In this document: piece by piece, positions 32,818 to 44,402 of the stretch
Numbering within the stretch: the first letter of the stretch is position 1
Layout: every line of letters starts with the position of its first letter
Origin: Novakomyces olei
Taxonomy: Eukaryota > Ascomycota > Novakomycetes > Novakomycetales > Novakomycetaceae
Assembly (NCBI GenBank): GCA_016906335.1
Contig: JADEYG010000002.1
Location: 1,313,001-1,377,000 of the forward strand
Length of the DNA: 64,000 nt
Direction of reading: 5' to 3'
Made by a program: the position numbers and the translations under genes
The notes under the pieces: model-generated
Told to the model about the DNA's origin: nothing
Seen by the model: the letters and a program-made list of their open reading frames with translations, nothing else
Database searches by the model: none

Positions 32818-33301
32818 TTTATGCTTTTAGTGCAATGTGCGATGGCAGCCTGTGCCGCTGCTAACTCGATTCCGACTACTCTTAAGTACTGTGCCGTCTG
32901 TTTCCTCAGAATTATTTTTATTTATTTTTTTGAGGAACGTTTGGCGTCTGGGCAAGGACGCTGCTGCCGGCCCGGGCGCGCTTGATCCCTGTAGACGAGC
33001 AGAGGGCCGAGGATTTATGGGAGAGTAAGTATTTTGCCGAGTGACCGAGAATTGAATTGAATTGAATTCTGCTCGAGCTCACGGCTTCTAGTTCCAGCTG
33101 ATATTGCTATATGGAGTCTGAGAAAGCCGTAAACGTCTTTACCAGATCTAGTTTGTGTATTGTATTCTATCGAGTTTGTGATTTGGGCCAAGTTTAAAAA
33201 TGTCGAAAATAGTTTGAAAGTATCGATCCACTTGCGTAGAGTTTGTTGAGTAAATTGGAAAGCAGGTTCATTTCCAAGAGCCTTAAAACAATCTTTAGCA
33301 T

Positions 33302-33349
33302 GCCGACTGTGACGCCGACTGTGACGCCGACTGTGACGCCGACTGTGAC
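33302..33349 (+). repeat. 12-bp tandem repeat, 4 exact copies
   Basis: Four perfect copies of GCCGACTGTGAC. In the frame starting at the ATG at 33300 they encode PTVT four times in a 61-codon frame ending at 33485. I do not recognise that peptide, and the frame may not be translated. Confidence 0.8.
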
Positions 33350-34230
33350 GGCTGGCCGCTGCTTACATACAATAACGGTCCTGCCTTCCGGATCAATGCA
33401 TACGTGCTTTTCTGCCGGTTTTAGAGATTACAATACTCGTATTCTGCACCTTTTATGCACCTTTTTTGACGTCGCTAGACCGTGAGTGACGGGCTATGGT
33501 AAATTTACTCTGCAAACATAGTGCTCTGCAAAGTATCTATCTATTTAACCCAAACACCGGCGAGACACGAGACTCGCGTTCTCAACGCAAATCAGACTTT
33601 TCTTCAAGATAACATTGTTGCGCAGTAAGCGTTGTGGATTCCGCGCACGCGATATTGACAGAGGCGCCAAGACTGACGTCAGCTGTCTGGCACATAAACA
33701 ACCGAGGCCCAATCGCCGAGCTCGAAGCTACGTAACATTTGGGAGACATCAATTAGCACAGCAATACGTAATACGCCAACGGCCATGAATAAGCGCGTGC
33801 AGATCGCAATGATCGACCCGGCGTGGCTTTTTCATGATATCATGTAGGCCTCTATGATTTAATATGTTTGACAAATATATTACATAATCCTTATCGAAGA
33901 TTGGAAAGAGTAGAGAATCGAAATCTAATCGGATCGAATCTTTATAGAAATTACATACAAGCGTGCGGCTTGTAAAAAATTCTCCACAAACTCTGGCATT
34001 GCCCCAAATTAAGTGCGATAGAATCAATCAACTCCTTCGCTCTTCGACTGTAACGCAAGCTAAATCTCAAAAAATTCAAATTTAAAAGCTTTGCATTGAA
34101 AAGGTCAAGATGTAGAAAAGATTAGCTTTGAAATAATGTGCACGGTTTCCTCCTATCCTACATATACACAATATACGAAGTAAAGCAAGACAAAGTAATG
34201 GCTCAACAATTACTTGTGGTTCAAGGGTGG

Positions 34231-34257
34231 CAAGTATAGCCGGCACGGCTATACTTG
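34231..34257. promoter_or_regulatory. Perfect 12+3+12 dyad upstream of GLD1
   Basis: CAAGTATAGCCG, then GCA, then its exact reverse complement CGGCTATACTTG. At the centre is CCG-N3-CGG, the kind of everted triplet pair bound by some Zn2Cys6 activators. It sits about 600 bases before the GLD1 start. A binding dyad is my inference; an RNA hairpin is the alternative. Confidence 0.5.
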
Positions 34258-34439
34258 TCTCTCTCCGCCCACTTCGCCCCACGCTTTCCATACTTTTCCC
34301 GTTCCGTAAGCGTTTGCTCACTGTCCCGTTCCGTGTTTTCTTTCCCGTTTTTCATTCATTTTCTCGGCTATCAAGAATGAGACTTTTCTACTGCGTTTTA
34401 TTCACGTCTCTACCCGTTTTCGATCGGTCGCGCCTGTCT

Positions 34440-34620
34440 GATCCGTGTGTCAAAAATAGCGAAACCGAAATCGGGATATCTCTTTTGTCTCTCCTTCCCG
34501 TTCTTTTTCTTTTCTCTCCCTTTTTTTTTAGCCTTCTTTTCTCTCTTCTTTTAGCCTTCTTTCTATCTTTCTTTTTTTAGCCTTCTTTTATCTTTCTTTC
34601 CGTCTCACCCCATATATTAC
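34440..34620 (+). promoter_or_regulatory. Pyrimidine-rich GLD1 promoter tract with TATA-like sequence
   Basis: A long run of C/T, including repeated TTTTAGCCTTCTTT-like segments at about 34527-34592, then CATATATTA near 34611. Strong CT tracts before the start are common in highly expressed fungal metabolic genes. Inference from composition only. Confidence 0.4.
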
Positions 34621-34860
34621 TATGTCTCCTGCAATGCGGGGCGCGCTGAACCCAAAAGACATAAAAGGCGGCTGTGTCGCCTGTCTCTTCCATCTCTCTC
34701 CCCACATTTCACTCACAAACTCCTTCACTCACCCACTCGTCTATTCAATTCTCCCCCTCTCAACCGCCTCTTTTCACTTTCGAGTCGTGTTCAATTCCTA
34801 TTACCTGACAACTATACATTAATCCCTTTTAAAAAAAATTTTCTCCTCGAAATCCGCACA

Positions 34861-36219
34861 ATGGTTCTTTTACGCGCTTCTCGTGTGTGCAATTTACGTG
34901 CTGCTTTAAACAGCACTGCAAAACTGCGTACACCATCGGCTTTGCGGCCGTCTGTAGTGCCGAGTCTCGGCACTAGCCGGTTTTATTCGCCCATCAGCGG
35001 AGACGTGGACGCTCCCGTTTCCCAGGAAATAATTGGCGAGTCGTCGAATATAGAGCCGCCTGAGATGCTCGATACTCCGACGGAACGGGTTTTCGTGTCC
35101 CCCTCGCGGTACGTCCAAGGCCCCTTTATTCTGAGACGCGCTGGCCGGTTTATCAGCAAAGTGGCCAAAGAGCGAGTGGCTATCATCTCGGACACGTTTG
35201 TATGGAACCTGGCGGGCAAAGAGCTCAAGCGTTCCCTCCTGGCCGCCGGCTACAAGGACGTCTTCCACGTCGAGTTTAATGGGGAAGCGTCGTTTACGGA
35301 GATTGCAAGAATAGCCGATCTTACAAACTCGAGCATTCCTGGTTGTGAGGCAATTATCGGCATTGGTGGCGGAAAGACTATGGACACGTCCAAAGCCGTT
35401 GCTGATCGAATGGCTATCCGCAATGTTATTATCCCAACTACAGCGAGCACTGATGCGCCAACTGCCGCCGTCTCCGTTATCTACAATGACAAGGGCATCT
35501 TTGAGCAGTACAAGTTCTATGACCGCAATCCGGACATGGTGATGGTCGATACTGATCTGCTGTGCAAGGCGCCCTCCCGGTTTCTGTCCTCGGGCATTGC
35601 CGATGCTCTGGCCACGTGGGTCGAGGCCTCAGCGGCTATCCGTGGCGACTCAATCAATATGGCGGGCGGCCGTAGCACTCTTGTCGGAGCCGCTATTGGC
35701 CAGCGATGTGAGGAAACCCTGTTCAAATATGCCCTGCTCGGTCTCGAATCCAACAGGGCTAATGTCGTTACTCCAGCTTTTGAAGCCATCGTTGAAGCCA
35801 ACACGCTCATGTCTGGACTCGGATTCGAGTCTGGTGGCCTCGGCGTTGCTCATGCAGTCCACAATGGCTTTACCGCCTTACACGGACCTGTGCACTCTTT
35901 GCTCCATGGAGAAAAGGTGGCTTTTGGTGTAATTGTACAATTGCTACTGGAGAACAAGCCGCGGGAAGAGCTGGAGCGCTATATCCAGTTCCTGATTGAC
36001 ATTGATCTGCCTACTACGCTGGAAGAAGTGCACTTGAAGGACGTGCCGGACGAGCAGCTTATGGCTGTGGCTAAAACTGCCGTGAAGGAGAACGAGAGTT
36101 CTCACAACATGCCGTACAAGGTCACGGCCATGATGGTGTTTGATGCCATCAAGGGAGCTGATATGTACGCGCGCATGTACAAGCAGCGCAAGGGAATTAC
36201 TAAAAAGTTTGGCTATTAA
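34861..36219 (+). CDS. GLD1: Iron-containing-ADH-family NAD glycerol dehydrogenase
   Basis: Oxidises glycerol to dihydroxyacetone with NAD+, like bacterial GldA and S. pombe Gld1. Intronless, 452 aa, against about 367 in bacteria; the extra 80 N-terminal residues are Arg/Ser/Ala-rich (MVLLRASRVCNLRAALNSTA, TSRFYS) and look like a mitochondrial presequence. Core motifs are VFVSPSRYVQGP, the nucleotide-binding IIGIGGGKTMDTSKAVAD and PTTASTDAPTAAVSVIY. Metal ligands by homology are D248 (SSGIADALATWVEA), H331 (GVAHAVHNGF) and H349 (LLHGEKVAFG). The single-exon structure contrasts with intron-rich neighbours, though MET16, PHO84 and FKS1 are also intronless. Family assignment is firm; location is inferred. 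Confidence 0.93.
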   Translation: MVLLRASRVCNLRAALNSTAKLRTPSALRPSVVPSLGTSRFYSPISGDVDAPVSQEIIGESSNIEPPEMLDTPTERVFVSPSRYVQGPFILRRAGRFISKVAKERVAIISDTFVWNLAGKELKRSLLAAGYKDVFHVEFNGEASFTEIARIADLTNSSIPGCEAIIGIGGGKTMDTSKAVADRMAIRNVIIPTTASTDAPTAAVSVIYNDKGIFEQYKFYDRNPDMVMVDTDLLCKAPSRFLSSGIADALATWVEASAAIRGDSINMAGGRSTLVGAAIGQRCEETLFKYALLGLESNRANVVTPAFEAIVEANTLMSGLGFESGGLGVAHAVHNGFTALHGPVHSLLHGEKVAFGVIVQLLLENKPREELERYIQFLIDIDLPTTLEEVHLKDVPDEQLMAVAKTAVKENESSHNMPYKVTAMMVFDAIKGADMYARMYKQRKGITKKFGY

Positions 36220-37459
36220 ATTCGCACCAGATCGATCGATAGCCTTGATCTCTAGATACCCCACACTGTATTGATTAGTGTTTGCTCCTGTTTTTTCAGC
36301 TCAGCCTTGGTCATAGGAAATATGTACACGAGTACACATATAATATTAATAATTTCATACCTATATATACACACGTTTATACACACAATTGCAATAAAAG
36401 TACGGCTTGAAGATTTGTCTTGGCCATTTAGTCTAAAATAAAATCAGCTTTTTGGAGAATTATTCTGTATTCTTGGTTCAATGAATAATATAAACTTACG
36501 TCTGTTTGGCTTCAACTATAGTTCTCAAATTTATACTTTTGGTTATATAACGTTTATTTGTCAGATATTTATGTATTAATCAATTCAATAATTCTTAATA
36601 TTGGTTTTAATATTAGTTTTTATGAATACTCGAACAAGCTGAATTCTTTTAGATTAAATCCTCATAATAAGTGTACAATATCATTACGTGACGAGACTAG
36701 TCACTTTTCAAGTGGTGTTGTTTTTGTGTATAAAACAAAAGCGCAGGGAGAGGCGGTTACAACGGTTTGGAGGAACCGAATGATTAATAGCATTGTATAT
36801 ATAGCAGTTGAATTGACCCTAATTTAGCTCAAGGTGTACATGTCTGTAATAATTCCATATGATCTTTTATAACCATTATCATTATTATTATACAATTCAT
36901 TGTGAGAGACGGGCTCGTTAGCGCGACCGATTGGCTAGAGGCTCTAAATTTACATTCATATCTCGGTATTGCAGAAAGAAATACATTATAAATCGAGATA
37001 CGTTTGTATCCGATGGATTCAAGGCAACTAAAAAACAACAGAAACTATGTAACCTATCTGACAAACAATAGTATGAAAGTATAACAGTGATTATGCAACC
37101 GTCGTTATGAAGAAAGGCAGGCGTCACAAACACAGATCGCCCTCGTATTTCACACCAGACTGCTCGATCCGTTTCAAAAGACACACAACGTTTCAAAAGA
37201 CACACAACGGTATCTAGCTTGATTCTTTAAATAATAAATATTTCTCCATGAAACTTAAGATGCCTCCACCACGATCCCCTTTGCTCTCCTTGTCCAAGGA
37301 GAACTCACTAATAACTTTGAACCTCGCTTTCCTACTCTTCTTTTTTTTTTTTTTTTTCTTGTGCTTTCTTTTTTTATATTTAAAAAAATTTAAATGAAAA
37401 AAAAAAACAACAACATTTTATCTATTTCTCTCCTTCCAGACCCGTCTACCAGTAGGCAG
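36220..37459. other. Convergent interval GLD1 / FKS1
   Basis: AT-rich, no convincing gene. Includes a direct 19-bp duplication of GTTTCAAAAGACACACAAC near 37169-37207 and poly-T/A runs around 37340-37410. Confidence 0.4.
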
Positions 37460-37532
37460 CCTACCAGGTAGTATTGAGCCTACCAGGTAGTATTGAGCCT
37501 ACCAGTAGTATTGAGCCTACCAGGTAGTATTG
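37460..37532. repeat. 18-19-bp tandem repeat overlapping the FKS1 stop codon
   Basis: Four units of CCTACCAGGTAGTATTGAG (one lacks a base). The unit nearest the gene contains the last codons of FKS1 and its stop (NTTW-stop on the minus strand); the other three follow as 3' untranslated copies. Confidence 0.85.
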
Positions 37533-40500
37533 CGGGAGGACGTGTTGGACGTGTTTTGGTCCGACGGCTGGATATTGAGGTTCAGCATACCCTGACCGAA
37601 GGACAAGTTTTGCGAGATGGTAGTGGCATTGACGAATCTGCGAACAGCGACGGCCGGGGCGATAATGAGAGCGAGAAAGAGGATAAAGATGGCAAAGTAG
37701 AGGGTCGCGTATCGGCGCACGATACGCTTACGCAGCCGGTTCTGCTTTAGAGAGAAAATGGGCGGTCTAATCTGTCGGCTCGGGCGGAGCCAAAAGAGGA
37801 TCATCGAGTGCCAGCGGTCGATGTACGGGATACAGAGGACGGGAAACATCATAAAGAGCAGCACGTGACCCAGGATAAAGTCGGCAGAGAAGCTGCCGAG
37901 CTCAGTGATCTTGCATACAAACTCTCGGCCCGGCTGAGAGAGAGCGTGAGCGCCGAGGCCGCGGCTGTACCATTTACCCGTCCACCAGGCCAAATTGGCT
38001 CCGTCGTGCTTGAACTCTCTCGTCAAAAAGGAGACAGTAAGCAGCTTGAAGATGAACCGCTGGATCATGACACAGGTGATCATTCCGAGCAGAGCCTTGG
38101 GGAACGACCATCCCTCGAGGAACCACATAATTTCAAAGACGGCCATCAGGATTATTACTGCTATTGCGTGAGCAATAGCAGCAAGAATGGCACCAAACTT
38201 CTTGCAGCACATACTAAGCAGAGGGCCCATACAGCAGGCCATCCCGAAAAACACCATTGCCATTCCGGCATTGATGACGATGGGAGCGATCCCCAAGATA
38301 ACTGCCTTGGCGATCCCGTTTGTCGGGTCAGAGTGCCGATGGGAGGCGGCCACTCCAGGCTGAGAGTTCATAAAGCTAAACGGGATCAATGTCAGCCCGA
38401 CGAGAGCCAAAGGGCCTACAATCTCTCCGAAAAAAAGAGTAGTAAAATGCGCACGAGGGATATCGCCGCCCATCTTGTCGGACGGCTGTCCCAGCACTTT
38501 ACGCTTGTACCCCGTAATCCGGGTCCGAGTAAGACGGCAAAACCCGATCCAGGAGTTTGCATGAGACCGGGAATTGCCTCGGCTCAGCCAGCGGATAAAC
38601 TCACGGTAGTCGACAAAGAAATCCGTCCACGCAAACTGGTGAGGGTTGAAGAGGAAAGGGGAAGTCATTAGCGCAATACACGAGACCCAAAAGTAGATGA
38701 GGCCGGCAATCCACATTGTCAGCGAGGCAAAGAGCAGCATCATGAGGCTACGAGCTCCCAAGTAGATTGAGGGTCCGGCAAAACGGGAAAACAGGATGCT
38801 AAAAGGGATCCGAGCAGTGGCAAAGCCACGGCCGGTGCCAATGTACCTCGCTCCGCCAAAGGACAAGTTGGCCAGCAGAGAATGAGCATAGATTTGGCAG
38901 GTAAAGACCTCAAACAAGGGTGAAAGGGACCCGAAATGCTTGGCCAGCCGGGTCGCTGCCCGCCAAGCGCCCCGCTCCGTCAGCTCTTGCACAATCAGCG
39001 GCACAAAGGCTATAAAAAACACGATAAAAATGGACAAAATGCAGCGGGAAACCCAATTGACTACGGGCTGCAAATTAAAGCAATCATGCGGCCAGAGCCG
39101 GTCGGTAATGGGCCGATTATGGTCATAGTTGCACACCTGCACAATGTGGTAAATGGCGCCCAAGTTGAGGCACGAGATCATGAGCAGCTGCACAGAGAGC
39201 ATAATAAACATATTGTTCACATGGAAGCCAGCATGAGCATAGTAGAAGGAGAGGAGGCGGTCGAGGCGGAGGCGGGTGCCCATATAATAGTACTCCCGGG
39301 ACAGGAGCTGCTCGCCCATGCCCGTGCCGACTTTGGTGGTAAAGTTGAGGATAGAGCCAAAGCCAAGGTCCCTGCCTTTGCCACACTGGTAATACTCACA
39401 GTGCTTGATTCGGCCGCCACGCATAAAGGCCGTCATTCCTGCGTAAATGTCCTCGTTCAAGTGCAGACCTTTCTGCGCTTTCGACACTCCGCCACGTGTC
39501 GTCATAAAGATACCGTTCAGGAAATCGGGATGGCCATAGTGCAGCTTGCCGCCAATCTGGGCCAGAGTCCTGGCGAAAAGCGTACCAAACGTCTGCTCTT
39601 TAGCGGCAGCTACATCGCCCAAAACACCAGAATTTTCGCTAAAAATGTACTCTCTAGCGCCCAAGATGGCCACAGGATGGACCGGCTTGTGCTCAAATCC
39701 GGGGGCATAAGGATTCGGCTCTGACGGATCGACCGACAGCTCCTCAAACTCGGCCAGAACGCTACGGATCTTGAGGCACTCCTCCAAGTAATTGTCCTGG
39801 TTGGCATCAATGAGCTGAATGTACTCGCCACGGTAGAAGATGAGCGACATGTTTTGGTTGTCGGATTTGCCGTCGCCCAGGATCGGGTTCCCAGACAGCT
39901 GTATACGGAACTTGGGCCGGCGCTGGCCGTTCTCCAGAATCTCACAGTGCCCATCGATCAAGGTGGCAAACAGCCGAGGCTCTTCGCCCTCCACCTCTGA
40001 CGTCTCCTCGTCGAGGTAGGCAATCTGCAGGTCAGGATAAGCACGCAACAAAAACTCGGCATTCTCCTGCTCCTCCTTGTTGAACTTTACATAGCGCTGC
40101 ATGGACACGACAAACTTGAACTTGCGACGAGCCATACGCTCAAGCTCACGCTCCAACCGGTCGGAATTGCCGCCAAACAGCTGCACAACTTCAGGGTTTT
40201 CTACTCGGTAGAGCAGTTTAATGGCACGAGCATAGTTCATAAAGCCAGATACAGTCCTATAAAGCGTCTGCGAGCGCAGAGACGCCCAAATACGGGTGCG
40301 CAGAGTGTACTCGGGAGCGGCAGATTTGAAGCCGATACAGTAGAAGGGCAAATCGTCAATTTTGCTCTTGAGATTATCCTTCTCGTCCTTGTTGTCAAAC
40401 GGCGTTGCTGCTCCATTGTACAGTGCCGTTTCCTCCGCCAGAATCTTTGTGTCCTTGACAAAGCAGTCCCATTCTATAGGGTGCAGCTGCTTCAGGTACT

Positions 40501-43399
40501 CGAGCAGCGTGACTCGCGACAGCTGGTCCTCCTCACGGATAATCTCCCGGAGGGAAAGCAGAATCTTTTCAGAGTAGTGTGGGATCAAGACCGTAAACGT
40601 GGGCATATTATCAACCGGCAACGGCTCTGGGATGGGAGTCGACAGCGACTGAGCAAAGAAGCCAATCCTTCGCTCTGCCTCTGAATGTGTCGGGAAAAAC
40701 TCTGTCTTGAAGGAATGGTCGTCCTGGGAAACGAAAAAAGTAGGCGCTCTTAGTGTTCGCTTGCCCTCTTGCTCGCTCGGCACTTGGTGGTACAGGAGCT
40801 TTTGCACATGGTCAATGGCGAGCAGGTGCTCTCTGTACATGCTGATAACGATAGCGTTCCATACCTGCGAGATGAGGACTTTAGGCTTGTACTTGATCTC
40901 CATATCGTTGGTGGCCAGGATCTTGGAGTAGATGCGTTTCGGCATTCGGCTGTAGATATTGCGCCACGGTGTCCAGATGGAGATGCCGATCCAAAAGCTG
41001 CGGGCAACGGAAAAGATTGTGTTCCAGATAATGTACCACAGGTAAGTGTCGAGAAAGAAGAGCACCAGGTCCGTTACGTACATGATTCCCAACAGGAACT
41101 TTGGCTGAATGGCACAGAGCGTATGCCCGACCCACTGCTGATTGCAGTCCGGCACAATCATCGTGTCCAGGACACGGATAGCGTCTCGGAGAGCAAGTGT
41201 CAGGAACCAATAGGATTCGACCAGCTTGCAGGCAAAAACCAGGATCCACAGCCCAATGGACAGCACTAAATCACGGCCAAGGAGGGGCGCAAAGTTGTGG
41301 GTAAAGTACTGGTTCGCAATAAGCCGACGAGACCGCTTCTCAATAAGACTGCCAAACAAGTTGCCCAGCGGCATTATCCCCATAAAGATAAAGGTAAACA
41401 AAGAGATCAAGAAATGGACGACACCGACGACGAGAACGGGTTTGGAGTGCCTATCGGTGGCGGCAAACACGTAAATGCCAGGGCCGACATTGATGCAGAG
41501 AAGAATAACGATAAAGAGTAACCGTTTAGACAGCGTTTGGGCGCCAGGATAGCGGCGTGGGACATAGAGCCATTCGCACAACGTTGCCAAGACTTCCATA
41601 AAGCAGGCGATTCCGCCTCCAAAGCCGACAGAGGAAAACTTGTAAGCTCCGGGAGGCTGATTGTTGAGCCGCTGGCGATAGTGGTCCGTGTAAACGGTGG
41701 GAGAGTTGTAGGCAGTATAGTACCAAAAGATGGTGAAATGGATGATCCAGATACGGTTAAAGTTGGTGAGCATATGGAACCAGGACCGTGTTTCACGGTA
41801 CGTCTTGTAAAACGCCTTTTTCCAGACAACGTCACGGAACTTGTGGAACCGTTGGCCACGTGGGAGATCCATGAAACGGGACTTGTCCTCAAACGTGATA
41901 CGCTCCAGGCCCTCCGGGTACCAAAACAGCTGGTTTATATCGTCGTACCCGATAATATCGATATGATCTCGCTCACGGCGAACGTATTTGCCATCAACAA
42001 CCTCAAACTGCTGATCGCGAATGTACATGTAGATGGGGGTAACGACATCCCGGAGATAAGTGCCCTCCTCAGCCGGCTCTACCTGCTGCTGCTCTGCCTC
42101 GGGCGAGTAGAGGTAGTCGAGGGCGCATTTGAATATAAAGGCCAGGCACTCGGGCATAAAGCGGACCTGATTGGCTTCGCCCCAGCAGAGCAGGTAGAGT
42201 GCCACTTGCCGGGCACGTTCGTACTGCGACATCGAGTTCATTTGGTTGTTCCAGCGGTACTCGGCCGCCTCGAGCGAATCATCGTCCTCCAAATCTTCCA
42301 GAGTGCCCTCTACATCGTCGGGAGCCGTCTTTGCACGCTTCCTCGCCTTCCTCGACCTGCGGTTCGTCTTTTTCAGCTTTATTTTGGCAAACCCGAGTCG
42401 GTCGTCAATGTCCATACTGGCGGCAAAGTACCATTTGTGATAATTGGCTCCATCGCCACCGATATAGTCAGCGTGCAGGGTCAGCAGAGCATGGTTCGGG
42501 GTCATTCGGCTGGCTCGGGAGTCGAGCAGGGTCATGAAATGGTCGTACATGTTGCGCATACTGTCCCGCTGGAAGCCAAACTTGTTTGTCAGGTCAATGA
42601 ATATATCCTCAATCTCCTCCTTTGATATAGGGATCTCGTTCTCTGGGATCCAGGCTGGGTAAGGCTCGGCAGATCGGGACGAGATCATTGCCGCCTGCGA
42701 GTAGTCCATCCCGTAAACCGGAGTACTTGCTCCGGAAGACCTGTTTGCACCAAAGGACATCTGCGACGATCCCGGGCGGTACGGCCGTCCACTGCCAGCG
42801 GCACTCATCATCCCACCACCGCCCATCTGCGACAGCGAGTCTGTGCTCGTTGGGCCATAAGAGCCATAGCGCTCATCCCCGCGGGTATAAGCATTCACGT
42901 CACTGGCACCGGCCATATCGGAGCGCATAGTAAAATTGGAAAAGGACTCTGTATCGTCCTCGGAAGAGCCCTGCTGCATTTTCCGGACCCGTGCATGAGC
43001 GGGTCCAGACCCGGGCTGCTGGTAGTATTGCGCAGCAGCAGCAGCAGCAGCCGAGGCAGATGCTGGCTGAGCGGACGGGTCGACAGGGTACCCGGACGGA
43101 TAGTCCTCGTACCCTGCCGTATCGTGGTAGTAGGCCCCGGCGTCTTCGTCATAGCCCTGGGCAGAGTGCTGGCCGGGAGCCTCCGGGTCATAGTACGCCT
43201 GGTCGTCATAGTAGGCTCCTGAATTGGGGTCGTAGGCGTCATAGCCGCCTCCGGCTCCAGGGTTACTGCCTTCCTCGTGCTGGTGGCTGTAGTAGCCTCC
43301 TGGAGCCCCAGAGCCGTCGTGGTAATAGCCGGCAGCAGCTTCCCCACTGCCGTCACCGCCCAGATGCTGATACTGCTGGTCGTCGTAGCCTCGAGACAT
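37517..43399 (-). CDS. FKS1: 1,3-beta-glucan synthase catalytic subunit
   Basis: Large plasma-membrane GT48 enzyme that polymerises UDP-glucose into beta-1,3-glucan, the main wall polymer and the echinocandin target. One uninterrupted frame of 1960 aa from [17 protein letters not shown]. The N-terminal 250 residues are Tyr/Gly/Ser-rich and disordered, as in Fks proteins. The FKS1 domain 1 follows ([19 protein letters not shown]), then a first membrane cluster (about 550-790), a big cytosolic catalytic region with [19 protein letters not shown] and [20 protein letters not shown], and a C-terminal membrane cluster with [20 protein letters not shown]. Echinocandin hot spot 1 reads FLTLALRDA (residues 732-740) and the hot spot 2 region reads NWVSRCIL (1448-1455), both differing from the Candida sequence. 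Only one FKS gene lies in the window. Confidence 0.97.
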   Translation of the reverse strand: MSRGYDDQQYQHLGGDGSGEAAAGYYHDGSGAPGGYYSHQHEEGSNPGAGGGYDAYDPNSGAYYDDQAYYDPEAPGQHSAQGYDEDAGAYYHDTAGYEDYPSGYPVDPSAQPASASAAAAAAAQYYQQPGSGPAHARVRKMQQGSSEDDTESFSNFTMRSDMAGASDVNAYTRGDERYGSYGPTSTDSLSQMGGGGMMSAAGSGRPYRPGSSQMSFGANRSSGASTPVYGMDYSQAAMISSRSAEPYPAWIPENEIPISKEEIEDIFIDLTNKFGFQRDSMRNMYDHFMTLLDSRASRMTPNHALLTLHADYIGGDGANYHKWYFAASMDIDDRLGFAKIKLKKTNRRSRKARKRAKTAPDDVEGTLEDLEDDDSLEAAEYRWNNQMNSMSQYERARQVALYLLCWGEANQVRFMPECLAFIFKCALDYLYSPEAEQQQVEPAEEGTYLRDVVTPIYMYIRDQQFEVVDGKYVRRERDHIDIIGYDDINQLFWYPEGLERITFEDKSRFMDLPRGQRFHKFRDVVWKKAFYKTYRETRSWFHMLTNFNRIWIIHFTIFWYYTAYNSPTVYTDHYRQRLNNQPPGAYKFSSVGFGGGIACFMEVLATLCEWLYVPRRYPGAQTLSKRLLFIVILLCINVGPGIYVFAATDRHSKPVLVVGVVHFLISLFTFIFMGIMPLGNLFGSLIEKRSRRLIANQYFTHNFAPLLGRDLVLSIGLWILVFACKLVESYWFLTLALRDAIRVLDTMIVPDCNQQWVGHTLCAIQPKFLLGIMYVTDLVLFFLDTYLWYIIWNTIFSVARSFWIGISIWTPWRNIYSRMPKRIYSKILATNDMEIKYKPKVLISQVWNAIVISMYREHLLAIDHVQKLLYHQVPSEQEGKRTLRAPTFFVSQDDHSFKTEFFPTHSEAERRIGFFAQSLSTPIPEPLPVDNMPTFTVLIPHYSEKILLSLREIIREEDQLSRVTLLEYLKQLHPIEWDCFVKDTKILAEETALYNGAATPFDNKDEKDNLKSKIDDLPFYCIGFKSAAPEYTLRTRIWASLRSQTLYRTVSGFMNYARAIKLLYRVENPEVVQLFGGNSDRLERELERMARRKFKFVVSMQRYVKFNKEEQENAEFLLRAYPDLQIAYLDEETSEVEGEEPRLFATLIDGHCEILENGQRRPKFRIQLSGNPILGDGKSDNQNMSLIFYRGEYIQLIDANQDNYLEECLKIRSVLAEFEELSVDPSEPNPYAPGFEHKPVHPVAILGAREYIFSENSGVLGDVAAAKEQTFGTLFARTLAQIGGKLHYGHPDFLNGIFMTTRGGVSKAQKGLHLNEDIYAGMTAFMRGGRIKHCEYYQCGKGRDLGFGSILNFTTKVGTGMGEQLLSREYYYMGTRLRLDRLLSFYYAHAGFHVNNMFIMLSVQLLMISCLNLGAIYHIVQVCNYDHNRPITDRLWPHDCFNLQPVVNWVSRCILSIFIVFFIAFVPLIVQELTERGAWRAATRLAKHFGSLSPLFEVFTCQIYAHSLLANLSFGGARYIGTGRGFATARIPFSILFSRFAGPSIYLGARSLMMLLFASLTMWIAGLIYFWVSCIALMTSPFLFNPHQFAWTDFFVDYREFIRWLSRGNSRSHANSWIGFCRLTRTRITGYKRKVLGQPSDKMGGDIPRAHFTTLFFGEIVGPLALVGLTLIPFSFMNSQPGVAASHRHSDPTNGIAKAVILGIAPIVINAGMAMVFFGMACCMGPLLSMCCKKFGAILAAIAHAIAVIILMAVFEIMWFLEGWSFPKALLGMITCVMIQRFIFKLLTVSFLTREFKHDGANLAWWTGKWYSRGLGAHALSQPGREFVCKITELGSFSADFILGHVLLFMMFPVLCIPYIDRWHSMILFWLRPSRQIRPPIFSLKQNRLRKRIVRRYATLYFAIFILFLALIIAPAVAVRRFVNATTISQNLSFGQGMLNLNIQPSDQNTSNTSSRNTTW

Positions 43400-43789
43400 G
43401 GCGCAGGCGGCTCAGCACGGCAGCTAGCTAGTCTGGCAATCGGTTCGTGATGGATCAATTATATATATTTATATATATATATATATATATAAAATATATA
43501 TAGTACAGTCGTACTTTATATACACGCCTCCCCCTGACTAATAGCCCAAACAAAGAAAGAAAAGGACGTGAGAGCTGCTGAGCTCGGCTCGCTCGAATCG
43601 CGCGAATTCAGAATGGATCCGGATCGTTTATGAGCAGCTCAGTTTGGGAACGAATGGCGGAAAGAAAAGACGTAGAGGATAGGGGAGAGACTGGGTAGCG
43701 GGTTGGTCGGTGGTTTGCGAGATTATTTCTTTTCATCATTACTTGTCAAGTACTTGACAAGTCATGAGACTAGAGTAATAGATTGAATG

Positions 43790-43925
43790 TATTGCAGGTA
43801 TTGTATTAAAGATTGTATAGTATTGTAAGTATTGTAGTACTGCAGGTATTGTATTGTAAGTATTGTAGTATTGTAAGTATTGTAGTATTGTAAGTATTGT
43901 AGTATTGTAAGTACTGTATTAAAGA
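43790..43925. repeat. ATTGTA-based imperfect tandem repeats
   Basis: Alternating ATTGTAAGT and ATTGTAGT units, roughly a dozen, in the FKS1/GAS1 intergenic region. Simple minisatellite. Confidence 0.75.
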
Positions 43926-44360
43926 TTTTATTAAAATTTAATTGTATTAAATAGGTGTAATAATGTTGTAATAAGTGTAATATAGTTACAACAATAGTAA
44001 TAAAATAACAGTAATAGCAGTAATAATAATATCGCTCTTACGTGTACATCACGCGCGTCGTGCATGCAGCGATCGGGAATGTAGCGAGACGCAGACGCAG
44101 ACGCGAAGACGTTGACGGGTACGGCTCCCAATTGCAGAGCAGAAAAATGGTTAATATTTATTCGTAGCAAGAGAGCAGTAAATGGAGTTGGCCGATGAGC
44201 AGATAGTGCTGGCAGACATATATTTATTACATTTGGACTATGAAGCGTGCGCTGTGACACGTAAACCAGTAGCATTGCTGACATTGGCCGTGTATAGTAC
44301 AGTATACACATACGCATGGAAAATTTGTACCTCAAACAGGGTCTAGTACGAGCAAGCAAT

Positions 44361-44402
44361 CATGCACAAGTCTACATGCACAAGTCTACATGCACAAGTC
44401 TA
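44361..44402. repeat. 14-bp tandem repeat, 3 exact copies
   Basis: Three perfect copies of CATGCACAAGTCTA in the FKS1/GAS1 intergenic region. Confidence 0.9.

Larger units (their letters stand above)
32273..34860. other. Gene-poor 2.6-kb interval FCF1 / GLD1
   Basis: The longest stretch without a confident gene. It holds two candidate small frames (32671-32817 and 33300-33485), a GC-rich island around 32940-33010, a 12-bp coding-phase repeat, a perfect 27-nt dyad at 34231-34257 and a pyrimidine-rich promoter tract before GLD1. I could not match any part to U1, U2, U4, U5, U6, SRP, RNase P or tRNA signatures. An unrecognised non-coding RNA or a small multi-exon gene is possible. Confidence 0.45.

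Noticed and set aside
36558-36827. 89-codon frame between GLD1 and FKS1
   Set aside because: AT-driven composition, no ATG at the frame start and no domain; treated as non-coding.
38936-39724. 262-codon plus-strand frame
   Set aside because: Another antisense shadow inside FKS1.
41537-42625. 362-codon plus-strand frame
   Set aside because: Antisense shadow of FKS1; the coding signal belongs to the minus strand.
43931-44359. 142-codon minus-strand frame in the FKS1/GAS1 interval
   Set aside because: Begins at a non-ATG codon, has poly-Leu/Tyr low complexity from the repeats, and no conserved look.
44361-44402. Possible CRISPR-like short repeats
   Set aside because: Direct head-to-tail minisatellite without unique spacers, in a eukaryotic genome.
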